Part shown: in pieces, positions 37,731 to 45,067 of the stretch
Position numbering within the stretch: the first letter of the stretch is position 1
Layout: every line of letters starts with the position of its first letter
NCBI GenBank assembly: GCA_963798805.1
Contig: CAWCVC010000010.1
Coordinates: 248,001 to 312,000 of the forward strand
DNA length: 64,000 bases
From: CAVZCK01 sp963798805
GTDB taxonomy: Bacteria > Pseudomonadota > Alphaproteobacteria > Rhizobiales > Rhodomicrobiaceae
Direction of reading: 5' to 3'
Notes under the pieces: model-generated
What the model saw: the letters and a program-made list of their open reading frames with translations, nothing else
Databases searched by the model: none
Told to the model about the DNA's origin: nothing
Made by a program: the position numbers and the translations under genes

Positions 37731-38549
37731 ATGGCGGAACAAGCGCTGCAAATTCGCAACGAATCTGATCGCGAGGCGGAGCTGCCGGCTCCAAGGGCTC
37801 TTCTTTCCTGTTATATCCGCACCCTCAACGAAGAGCGCCGCATCGGCGAAGTGATCCGCGCCGCGTTGCAGATCGCCAATGAGGTGATCATTGTCGATTC
37901 CGGCTCGAAGGACCGGACGCTTGCCATTGCCGAGGCGGAAGGCGCTCGCATCGTCCGCCAACCCTGGCTCGGCAATGGCCGGCAGAAGCGGGTCGGCGAG
38001 GACGCCGCGCGGCATGACTGGGTGCTGGATCTTGACGCCGACGAGATCGTCACGCCGCAACTCGCCGACGAAATCCGGCGCGTTTTCGCGGCCGGTCCGC
38101 ATCACCGCATGTATGAGCTGACCCTGGTCATCGTTCCGCCCTTCGGAAAGCCGTGGTGGGGCTTCAAACGGTCCAGCCGCATCAAACTCTATGATAAGCG
38201 CCGCATCCGCATCCCCGACCACGCCGCCTGGGACCAGTTCGATGCGCCCGCGGGTGAAACGGTGGGCCGGCTCGAACGGCCGCTCTTGCATTATTCCTTC
38301 ACCAGCATCGAGCATGTGATCGCCAAGCTCAATCGCGTCAGCACGGTGCGGGCCGAGGAGACGCCATTGAAGTCCCGCTGGCATGTCATCTTACGGGTGC
38401 TGTTCGGCTTTCCAGCCTATTTCCTCAAGGAATATTTTCTCAGCGGCCTGATCCGAGGCGGCGTCTACGGATTTGCCTTCGCCGTGGCCATCGCCTTCGG
38501 GCGCTGGCTGCGCGACGTCAAAATGTATGAACGCTATCTGCGGAAATAA
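37731..38549 (+). CDS. Family 2 glycosyltransferase (LPS-core WaaE/KdtX-like)
   Basis: The 272-residue GT-A fold protein has ARALLSCYIRTLNEERRIGE-like opening (CYIRTLNEERRIG, about 27-39), IVDSGSKDRTLAIA (about 58-71), the metal-binding VLDLDADEIV (about 95-104) and a C-terminal amphipathic or membrane-associated segment with GFPAYFLKEYFLSGLIRGG and GFAFAVAIAFGRWLR. The family includes WaaE/KdtX, which adds glucose or related sugars to the lipopolysaccharide core. The donor and acceptor cannot be read. Its 3' end overlaps by about 32 bp the 3' end of the next, convergent, paralogous gene. Confidence 0.9.
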   Translation: MAEQALQIRNESDREAELPAPRALLSCYIRTLNEERRIGEVIRAALQIANEVIIVDSGSKDRTLAIAEAEGARIVRQPWLGNGRQKRVGEDAARHDWVLDLDADEIVTPQLADEIRRVFAAGPHHRMYELTLVIVPPFGKPWWGFKRSSRIKLYDKRRIRIPDHAAWDQFDAPAGETVGRLERPLLHYSFTSIEHVIAKLNRVSTVRAEETPLKSRWHVILRVLFGFPAYFLKEYFLSGLIRGGVYGFAFAVAIAFGRWLRDVKMYERYLRK

Positions 38550-39390
38550 GCGGCTTCGCCTTTTGGCTCGAATGATCGCGGACCGGCTTGCGCGGGGGCA
38601 GCAGAATCGGCGGCGCCGATTTAGCAGCCTTCTGGTCCGACACGCGCTCCAGCATCTTTGCGACCAGAGTGACCCGCAGAAAGGCGTAGCAGATGGCAAA
38701 ATAAAAGCCCTTCCAGCCGCCGGTAATGTGCCGTCGAAGCAGATAGCTCTTTAGAAAACTGACCGGAAATTCGAAGCACAGGCGGGTTGCCAGATAGGAC
38801 CTGCTCCGAAGCGGCAGGTTCTCGGTGCGAAAGCTGCTGAACCTGTTGTTCTTTTCGATGATATGCGAGATCGACAGATAACAATAATGGAACACCGGTT
38901 TGGCAAGCTGTTTGAGCGTGCCGCCCCGCAGCACCACGCGGTCGTAGATCGGATGATCCCGGTAATAGCCGATGGATCTGTGATAGAGCCGGACGACATT
39001 ATAATCGCTGGCGAATAATCTCGGCCTTTCCTCGCCCGGATAGACGTTCAGAATCCGCAATTTATAAGCGGCGGGCTTCGGCGTGGCCCCTCGGAACAGC
39101 GCGCAGATCTCGCCCGCAAGTTCGGGCGTCACCACTTCATCGGCATCGACATTCAGCACCCAGTCGTTGCGGCACTGCTGTTCGGCAAAGCGCTTCTGAT
39201 TGCCGTAGCCGGCCCAATGCCGTTCGAACACCCGCGCGCCCAATGCACGCGCGAGATCGGCGGTCCGGTCGGTGCTTCCGGCGTCGACCACGATGATCTC
39301 GCTCACCCAGGGCAGCAGCGCGGCTATCGTCCGCGGAAGGCGGGCCTCTTCATTCCTTGCGATTATGAATGCTGAAACTGGGACCTGCAC
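38518..39390 (-). CDS. Family 2 glycosyltransferase, paralogue of the preceding one
   Basis: The 290-residue protein starts MQVPVSAFIIARNEEARLPR and repeats the same design as its convergent neighbour: IVVDAGSTDRTADLARALGA (about 34-53), GNQKRFAEQQCRNDW, VLNVDADEVVTPEL (about 78-91), and a hydrophobic C-terminal part (PVSFLKSYLLRRHITGGWKG). It should transfer a hexose in lipopolysaccharide-core or exopolysaccharide synthesis. Position and similarity suggest an inverted duplication of one ancestral gene. The tail after about residue 255 (KSAPPILLPPRKPVRD) is extra. Confidence 0.9.
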   Translation of the reverse strand: MQVPVSAFIIARNEEARLPRTIAALLPWVSEIIVVDAGSTDRTADLARALGARVFERHWAGYGNQKRFAEQQCRNDWVLNVDADEVVTPELAGEICALFRGATPKPAAYKLRILNVYPGEERPRLFASDYNVVRLYHRSIGYYRDHPIYDRVVLRGGTLKQLAKPVFHYCYLSISHIIEKNNRFSSFRTENLPLRSRSYLATRLCFEFPVSFLKSYLLRRHITGGWKGFYFAICYAFLRVTLVAKMLERVSDQKAAKSAPPILLPPRKPVRDHSSQKAKPLISADSVHTF

Positions 39391-39829
39391 GTCGACCTCG
39401 ACAACTATAACGTGTATTTCGATGGACTACACGCAAATGATTTTAAGAACAAGCCTTGCCCCAGCCTCTCCACAGTGCCGGCTACCTAGGGGAGTTCATC
39501 GGGCGTGGAACTTTTGCCTCGCGCCTCTCAAACCGCGTTATATTTTTACATAACATCGGACAGAATGATCCTTGATCTCAGCCACGATTTCGACACGGAG
39601 AGGCCATAAAGCCATTGCAACGGGGCAGCCGCTTTTTCAATGAGCGTCGGAATCACACGAGCTTTGGAGAGCGTCCGCTCTGTTATCTGCGAGGCGGGAC
39701 TGCGACCCGGTCGCATCAAGCCTCGGAGGTGGAATCGAACCGTTGCGCGGCTATGGCGGCCGGGCAGCGGTTTTCCGCAAGTTGACCATCGCTTCGAGCG
39801 AAGATCCGGTCCGGAGGCAGTGTTGATCC
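39391..39829. other. Gene-free 0.44 kb interval between the glycosyltransferase and the 2OG oxygenase
   Basis: This is the divergent promoter region of the two genes. The part 39400-39560 is AT-richer. A minus-strand frame of 96 codons exists at 39546-39836 but resembles nothing and overlaps the oxygenase start, so I do not call it. Confidence 0.45.
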
Positions 39830-40453
39830 ATGTCACTCATCAATCTCGACGCCATCCGCGAGGCGCCTTTATCGCGTGAGCCTTATTCGTTCTTCCTGGG
39901 GGCCGATTTCCTGCAGGACAAGCATGTGGACGATCTCGCCGGCGAATTTCCGGATATCAGGAAGCCAGGCTATCTGACCGTCGACGAGGTACAGCTCAAG
40001 GGGCAGTTCAAGACGCTGATCGATGAGCTCGAAGGCGCCGAGCTGACGGAGGCCTTGTCGCAGAAATTCGGCCTCGACCTTCATCCCTATCCGCGGCTGA
40101 CCACCATCATGAAGCGCTCACAGCCAAAATACGGGGCGATTCACACGGACGGCGCGTCCAAGGTGATGACGATGCTGGTCTATATGAACGACGATTGGGA
40201 CCAGAACGGCAGCGGCCGGCTCAGGGTGCTCTATGACGGCACGCATTTCGAGCCCTATGCCGTCGAGGTGCCGCCGACCATGGGCACGGTCTTCGCCTTC
40301 CTGAGATCCGACAATTCCTGGCACGGCCATCTGCCCTTTGACGGCGAGCGCCGGGTCGTGCAGATCGCCTGGGTGAGAAGCCAGGAGGACCTCGACCGCA
40401 AGCGCAAGCGGAACCGTGTCGCCCAGGTTTTCAAGGGTTTTTTCGGCCGCTGA
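39830..40453 (+). CDS. 2-oxoglutarate/Fe(II)-dependent oxygenase
   Basis: The 207-residue double-stranded beta-helix protein of prolyl-4-hydroxylase type has the iron ligands GAIHTDGASK (His and Asp, about 103-108) and SWHGHLPF (His, about 164), with the oxoglutarate-binding Arg in ERRVVQIAW (about 172). It would hydroxylate a protein or small-molecule substrate with O2 and 2-oxoglutarate. The C terminus is a basic tail (DRKRKRNRVAQVFKGFFGR). The start ATG 39830 is close after GGAGGCAG. A strong terminator follows. Confidence 0.88.
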   Translation: MSLINLDAIREAPLSREPYSFFLGADFLQDKHVDDLAGEFPDIRKPGYLTVDEVQLKGQFKTLIDELEGAELTEALSQKFGLDLHPYPRLTTIMKRSQPKYGAIHTDGASKVMTMLVYMNDDWDQNGSGRLRVLYDGTHFEPYAVEVPPTMGTVFAFLRSDNSWHGHLPFDGERRVVQIAWVRSQEDLDRKRKRNRVAQVFKGFFGR

Positions 40454-40480
40454 TCGCGCGGCATTTTCGGCATTTCCGGG

Positions 40481-40516
40481 AAGGGATGCGGCACGGCGCC
40501 GCGTCCCTTTTTTCTT
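40481..40516 (+). terminator. Rho-independent terminator after the 2OG oxygenase
   Basis: AAGGGATGCGGC pairs with GCCGCGTCCCTT (one G-T wobble) around a short loop and is followed by TTTTTCTTT. Confidence 0.9.
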
Positions 40517-40651
40517 TGCGCGCCGAAACGGCCGGCTGGCAGCACTCATAGCGATCTGCTGCTAAGCCTTTGTTTTGCATCGATAATTGAACTGTTAGGG
40601 AACGTCACGCTATAATCGGGTGTTGCCGTTTCGTCAACCGAAGAGGTGTCG

Positions 40652-40921
40652 ATGACCGAACAGCACTTGCTGACCCAGTTGCGGGGCTACAGCCTGACGA
40701 CCGCAGAGATTCTCTACCGCATGCCCGACCATCCAGGGCTCATCCAAACTTTCATCTGGCAGGACTATGATTTGGCGCCGCGTTTCCCGCGTCTCGGAGC
40801 CTTCCTGACCTATTGGAAGGACAATCTGGAGGGGCCGCTCTATCGGATCACGGTCGCGCATAAGAAGCTGGTTTCGCCGGCCGAGTTTCAGTTCATAGAC
40901 GGCAAATTCGTCCTGCATTGA
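40652..40921 (+). CDS. usg: Usg family protein
   Basis: The 89-residue protein, MTEQHLLTQLRGYSLTTAEI onward, belongs to the Usg family, known from an ORF beside tryptophan genes in alphaproteobacteria; its function is unknown. Conserved features are LTTAEILYRMPDHP, FIWQDYDLAPRFPRL and YWKDNLEGPLYRITVAHKKL. ATG 40652 was preferred over GTG 40646. It appears monocistronic, between a terminator and the phosphatase gene. Confidence 0.9.
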   Translation: MTEQHLLTQLRGYSLTTAEILYRMPDHPGLIQTFIWQDYDLAPRFPRLGAFLTYWKDNLEGPLYRITVAHKKLVSPAEFQFIDGKFVLH

Positions 40922-41038
40922 GCTGAGGTCTCGCCGATCCGGCATCTCCCAAATTGGGGATTAATCGCTTGATCCCCGGTGGCAAGGCCTATATTCAGCG
41001 CTGGCATTGAACGGATCACGGGGCTGGATTCGGGGGGC

Positions 41039-41788
41039 ATGATCAGAGAAACCAAGCGATTGGCGCGGCCTTATATGCGCGCCGTACAAGGCAGCTATCG
41101 CGCCATGCGCAGGGGCATTACCGAGGCATCACCGCCCTGGCTCCGCCGCTCCCTCGATCCGGTTCTCGATTATTTCGACCTTATCTTCGTCGATCACGGC
41201 GTCTTCCGCATGATCTACCGCAATCGCCACCGGCTGTCGCGGCAGGCCTGGCGGTCGAGTCAGCCCACGCCCCGGGATATCGCCGTTCTGGCGCGCCGCG
41301 GGCTCAAGACCATCATCAATCTGCGCGGAGACCGCGATTGCGGCAGCTATCGGCTTGAGGAGGAGGCCTGCCGCAAATACGGTATCCGCCTCATCAATTT
41401 CTCGGTGAAGTCACGCCAGGCGCCGAAGGCGGAAACTTTTCATGAGGCAAAGGCGCTGTTCGAGAGCATCGAATATCCGGTTCTCCTGCATTGCAAGTCC
41501 GGCGCCGACCGCGCGGGTCTGATGAGCGCGCTGTTCATGATCCTCAGAGAGGGCCTGCCGGTGCATGAGGCCAAGCGCCAGCTCAGCCTGCGTTTCGGCC
41601 ATATCCGGCAAGCCGACACCGGCGTTCTCGACATGGTGTTCGACAGCTATCTGGCGCATTCGAGCCGCGAGCCGATCGCCTTTCTCGACTGGATCGACCG
41701 GCACTATGACGACAAGGCGATCGCACGCGGCTTCCGCGCCCGCTCCTGGGCCAATCTGCTGGTGAACAGAGTGATCAGCCGAGAATAG
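41039..41788 (+). CDS. Dual-specificity/tyrosine phosphatase-like protein
   Basis: The 249-residue protein carries the CX5R catalytic loop VLLHCKSGADRAGLMSAL (Cys about 152, Arg about 158) and upstream the general region KTIINLRGDRDCGSY with a candidate acid. The fold is that of DSP-type tyrosine phosphatases; bacterial members act on phosphotyrosine, phosphoinositides or polysaccharide-control proteins. The first 60 or so residues are basic and may contact the membrane. ATG 41039 follows GGGGGGC. The substrate is unknown, and the nearby glycosyltransferases give only weak context. Confidence 0.85.
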   Translation: MIRETKRLARPYMRAVQGSYRAMRRGITEASPPWLRRSLDPVLDYFDLIFVDHGVFRMIYRNRHRLSRQAWRSSQPTPRDIAVLARRGLKTIINLRGDRDCGSYRLEEEACRKYGIRLINFSVKSRQAPKAETFHEAKALFESIEYPVLLHCKSGADRAGLMSALFMILREGLPVHEAKRQLSLRFGHIRQADTGVLDMVFDSYLAHSSREPIAFLDWIDRHYDDKAIARGFRARSWANLLVNRVISRE

Positions 41789-41801
41789 GCGCTCAGCCTT
41801 C

Positions 41802-42521
41802 CTATCCGGCGTGGATGAGGCTTGCGCGCAATTCGGTTCCGGCGATGAAATCGATGAGCGCCGCGAGTGGGTAGACGAAAGCGCTCCAGAAGCCCAGCCC
41901 GGTATCGGAGCGGATGATGCCGGGGAAGATGTGTAAGCGGTAATAGGCCCAGGCCGCGCCGGCCGGGACGAGGACGAGCACCGCCTGGGTAATGGCGTGG
42001 CGGACCATGCGCGGCGCGATCTGATCGGCAAGCCGGTAAGCCAGCCCCTCCCAGCTCGACGCGTGGCCGGAGAACTGCAGCGCATAGCGCGCAATGCGCC
42101 CGGCGGTCGAGGGCTTACCTTCGGCGTTGGTGAAGGCTTCGCGCAGGCGCGAGAGGATGAGCTGATAGAGGAACAGGCGCGCCAGCTTGTTCGGGCTGAC
42201 GCGCGTCGACGCCCAGACCGCCATGACCGGCAGCGCCTCGACGATGCCGCTGATCAGTGCCCAGCTGCCATAAAGCCCGGCAGCTAGAACGATCGAGGTG
42301 ACCGCCAGGCGGAGCGTTTCGGGATCGCCGATGAGGACCGAGGCAAGTTCCGCGATGCCGAACAGCACGGCGACCACCAGCGAGGGAATGAGAATGCCTG
42401 TGACGCGGGTGTGGATCACGGCGTCGACCTCGGCCAGCGCCAGGCGTTCGGCGACACTCTCTCCTGTCGACAGCACGCCCCGCAATCCGCTGCGCAACTG
42501 TTCGATGGGCTTCAAAACCAT
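41802..42521 (-). CDS. Inner-membrane protein of unknown function
   Basis: The 239-residue protein (ATG 42521, MVLKPIEQLRSGLRGVLSTG) has several membrane segments: ILIPSLVVAVLFGIAELASV, LAVTSIVLAAGLYGSWALI, QAVLVLVPAGAAWAYYRL, and FWSAFVYPLAALIDFIAG near the end. The arrangement recalls Yip1-like proteins, but the match is too weak to name. It converges with the phosphatase gene. Its upstream region is taken up by dispersed repeat F2. Confidence 0.65.
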   Translation of the reverse strand: MVLKPIEQLRSGLRGVLSTGESVAERLALAEVDAVIHTRVTGILIPSLVVAVLFGIAELASVLIGDPETLRLAVTSIVLAAGLYGSWALISGIVEALPVMAVWASTRVSPNKLARLFLYQLILSRLREAFTNAEGKPSTAGRIARYALQFSGHASSWEGLAYRLADQIAPRMVRHAITQAVLVLVPAGAAWAYYRLHIFPGIIRSDTGLGFWSAFVYPLAALIDFIAGTELRASLIHAG

Positions 42522-42542
42522 GGCGCCGTACTCCAAATTGCC

Positions 42543-42656
42543 TGGAGCGCGATCAGGAAAAGTGGAATCCGGTTTTCCGTCCGATCGCGCGACCAGCAAA
42601 GAATCGAGAGCGGGCCTCTGAGTTCAAGTGTTTCCTTCTAAATTGATCCCGCTCTA
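42543..42656. repeat. Dispersed palindromic repeat (copy F2)
   Basis: Nearly identical to copy F1 (10237-10350): GAGCGCGATCAGGAAAAGTGG, CCGGTTTTCCGTCCGATCGCG, GAGAGCGGGCCTCTGAG, and TTCCTTCTAAATTGATCCCG. The terminal CTAG is degenerate here (CTGG on the left, CTCTA on the right). It lies in the divergent gap between the membrane protein gene and the GTPase gene. Confidence 0.88.
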
Positions 42657-42666
42657 AAGTCTTAGC

Positions 42667-44388
42667 ATGAGCGAGGCCCTGGCCCCAATGCGCATGGATG
42701 AAAGCATAGCGTCCGCCTTTCGCGACCCGGAAGATGCGCGCGCGCTGCTGCTCGGCGCCACCGAGGCCGAGCTTGGCGGCCTGCGCAAGGCGCTCGGCGA
42801 GACGCCGCCCCCGGCCTATGCCGATGGGATCGCCGAGGCGATCGAGCGGCGGCTGGCGGCGCTTCCGAATATTGGCGATGCACCCCGCGTGCCGTTGTTC
42901 GCTCTTTCTGTCTGGGCCGCCGGTCAGCTCGGTTCGGGCGCGAAGCTGCGCACGCTCGGTGAGGCCGACCAGGAGATTCTGCGGCTGGCTCCGCCGCGGC
43001 GCGGGGCGGCCAACGCCGATGCCGAGCTGCTGTTTCCGGGCGGCGGCGATTCCGCCCTTCTGCAAATCGCCATCCGGCTTGCCCATCTAAGGCAGAAGAA
43101 GACGCGCCGCCTGCGCTGGTGGCGGCCCTTGCTCGACTGGCTGGTCGGGCATCCGGCGCCGCGGGTGCCGGCGCCCGTGGATAAGGTTCAGCCGGTCTAC
43201 CGCGAGAGGCCCGGCGCCGCCGACGGAGCGCTCGATGGCGATGCTCTTTGGGACACCATCCGTGGGGCCGCCGGACGGCTGCCGCTCTCAGTGTGGGAAG
43301 ACAAATTGACCGAAGCGCGCAAGGCCATAGGCCGGTTCAACATCATCGTCGCCGGACGTACCGGCGTCGGCAAGACGACGCTGATCGGCGCGATCTTCGG
43401 CAAAGAGGTCGGTAACACCCTGATGGGGCGCCCGCGCACGCGCGGACGGATCTGGTATCCGCTATCGCCGGGCGAGGCCGACATTCTGCGCCTCTGCGAC
43501 ACCGAAGGGCTGGAGATGGAGCACTATCAGGAGACCGTCGACGGCCTCAAGCGCGAGATCGAGGGCCGCAACGCCTCGGGTGACCCTTTCGACCACATTC
43601 ACGTCGCCTGGCTGTGCATCGACGAGCCGTCGCTGACCGTGCAGCCGGGCGAGGAAGCGCTGGTCGAGATGCTGACGCGCGAGGGCATTCCGGTCATCGT
43701 CGTGCTGACCAAGGCCGGCATGGCGCCCAGCTTCAAGGAGACCGTCGCGAAGCTGCTTCCCAATGCCAGGGCCGTGGTCCGGGTCAGGGCCAAGCCGATC
43801 AGCGTCGATGGTCAGGCCTTCCCGCAAATGGGGCTGCTCGACTTGATGCAAGCGACCGAGAACGCCATTCCGAACGGTGTGGAGGCTGCCTGGCATGTCG
43901 CATCCCGCAATCTCGAGGCGATGATCAAGCGCTCGGAGACGATCGTCTGGCGCGCTGCGGCGGTCGCGGGTGCGGCCGGCGCGACGCCGATCCCGCTGGC
44001 GGATGCCGCGGGCGTGTTCGGCGTCCAGGTCGGCATGATCGTGGCGGTCAGCCTCAATATGGGCGTGAAGCTGAAGCGCGCCGATCTGCAGGCCATGGCG
44101 GTGACGCTGCTCGGCGCCCTGGGGCTGACGGCGGGCGGCCGCTTCATCGCCGGCCAGTTTGCCAAGCTGATCCCCGGCATCGGCACGGTGGCCGGCTCGG
44201 CAATCACCGGCAGCACCGCGGCAGCGCTGACTTATGGTCTCGGACGCGCCTATCTCGAATATCTGCGGCGCTTTTTCGAGCAGAATGAGCGCATGCCCGA
44301 TGCGGACGAGCTGATCTCCGGTTTCAGGGTGTTCTGGAGCCGGTGGAAAAACAAGGAAGAGCTGCCGCCTAAGCTCCCGAATTATTGA
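42667..44388 (+). CDS. Membrane-associated GTPase of the YcjX/DUF697-like type
   Basis: The 573-residue protein has a GTPase domain in the middle: G1 VAGRTGVGKTTLIGAIFG (about 229-246), G3 CDTEGLEMEHY (about 278) and G4 IVVLTKAGM (about 344-352). The first 200 residues are a charged, helical N-terminal extension. From about 435 a hydrophobic region AAAVAGAAGATPIPLADAAG and VTLLGALGLTAGGRFIAGQF, with a Gly-rich helix pair, matches the DUF697-type tail that attaches such GTPases to the membrane. The biological role is unknown. The start at 42667 lies just behind repeat F2. Confidence 0.85.
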   Translation: MSEALAPMRMDESIASAFRDPEDARALLLGATEAELGGLRKALGETPPPAYADGIAEAIERRLAALPNIGDAPRVPLFALSVWAAGQLGSGAKLRTLGEADQEILRLAPPRRGAANADAELLFPGGGDSALLQIAIRLAHLRQKKTRRLRWWRPLLDWLVGHPAPRVPAPVDKVQPVYRERPGAADGALDGDALWDTIRGAAGRLPLSVWEDKLTEARKAIGRFNIIVAGRTGVGKTTLIGAIFGKEVGNTLMGRPRTRGRIWYPLSPGEADILRLCDTEGLEMEHYQETVDGLKREIEGRNASGDPFDHIHVAWLCIDEPSLTVQPGEEALVEMLTREGIPVIVVLTKAGMAPSFKETVAKLLPNARAVVRVRAKPISVDGQAFPQMGLLDLMQATENAIPNGVEAAWHVASRNLEAMIKRSETIVWRAAAVAGAAGATPIPLADAAGVFGVQVGMIVAVSLNMGVKLKRADLQAMAVTLLGALGLTAGGRFIAGQFAKLIPGIGTVAGSAITGSTAAALTYGLGRAYLEYLRRFFEQNERMPDADELISGFRVFWSRWKNKEELPPKLPNY

Positions 44389-44447
44389 ACATTACAATTT
44401 TTACGCTAAAGTTACGCGCCCACCGGGCAAAAGAGAGCGAGCCCCAA

Positions 44448-44858
44448 ATGCCCCAAGCCCTGAAGATCGGCTACGACGCGCTCGTCGATGCAGCCAAGCG
44501 GGAAATCGTCGAACTCGATCCCGACGATGTCATCGACGAAATGGAAAGCGGCGGCGACATCGTCATCGTCGATGTGCGCGATATCCGCGAGTTGCAGCGC
44601 GAGGGCCGGATTCCCGGCTCCGTCCATTGTCCGCGCGGCATGCTGGAATTCTGGATCGATCCGGCCAGCCCCTATTTCAAATCGGTGTTCGGTGAGCCGA
44701 AGCGCTTCGTCTTTCACTGCGCGCTCGACTGGCGCTCGGCGCTCGCGACGCAGACGGCTCAGAAGATGGGGCTCAAAAACGTGGCCCATATCAAGGGCGG
44801 CTTCAAAGCGTGGAAGGATGCCGGCGGCCCCGTGGAAATGCTCTCCGAAAAATCATAA
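44448..44858 (+). CDS. Rhodanese-like sulfurtransferase
   Basis: The 136-residue single rhodanese domain has the CDC25-like or DVRDIRELQREGRIPGSVHC segment (about 42-61; cut at 20 here) and the active-site loop FVFHCALDWRSA (Cys about 91). It would carry persulfide sulfur in the cytoplasm. ATG 44448 was chosen since the upstream extension is short and AT-rich. It follows the GTPase gene after 59 bp, so co-transcription is possible. Two hairpin elements lie behind it. Confidence 0.9.
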   Translation: MPQALKIGYDALVDAAKREIVELDPDDVIDEMESGGDIVIVDVRDIRELQREGRIPGSVHCPRGMLEFWIDPASPYFKSVFGEPKRFVFHCALDWRSALATQTAQKMGLKNVAHIKGGFKAWKDAGGPVEMLSEKS

Positions 44859-44889
44859 GGTTGCGCGCCTGGCGCTTGCCGGGATCGGT

Positions 44890-44967
44890 CTAGTGGAGCG
44901 AATTTGACATTTGAGACCCGCCTGCCGCAAATTCCCACTCAAATGTCAAATTCAAAAGCTCCACTAG
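44890..44967. repeat. CTAG-bounded hairpin element (copy 5)
   Basis: The 78 bp element has arms CTAGTGGAGC and GCTCCACTAG around AATTTGACATTTGAG and CTCAAATGTCAAATT. The reverse complement of copy 8 (51661-51737) is almost identical, including the central GACCCGCCTGCCGC. Confidence 0.88.
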
Positions 44968-44980
44968 AATCATGACATCG

Positions 44981-45057
44981 CTAGTGGTTCTTTAATTCTA
45001 ACACTCGCATCCCATCCGCGGCGAGTACTCTTGCGAGTGTTAGAATTGAACCACTAG
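44981..45057. repeat. CTAG-bounded hairpin element (copy 6)
   Basis: The 77 bp element has outer arms CTAGTGGTTC and GAACCACTAG, inner arms TTCTAACACTCGCA and TGCGAGTGTTAGAA. It lies 13 bp behind copy 5 and 10 bp before the GTG start of the carboxylase gene. Confidence 0.87.
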
Positions 45058-45067
45058 GACGGGGTGC

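Noticed and set aside
39700..39770. tRNA-like GGAGGTGGAATCGAACC stretch
   Set aside because: It resembles a tRNA T arm only in a few bases; no cloverleaf can be formed.
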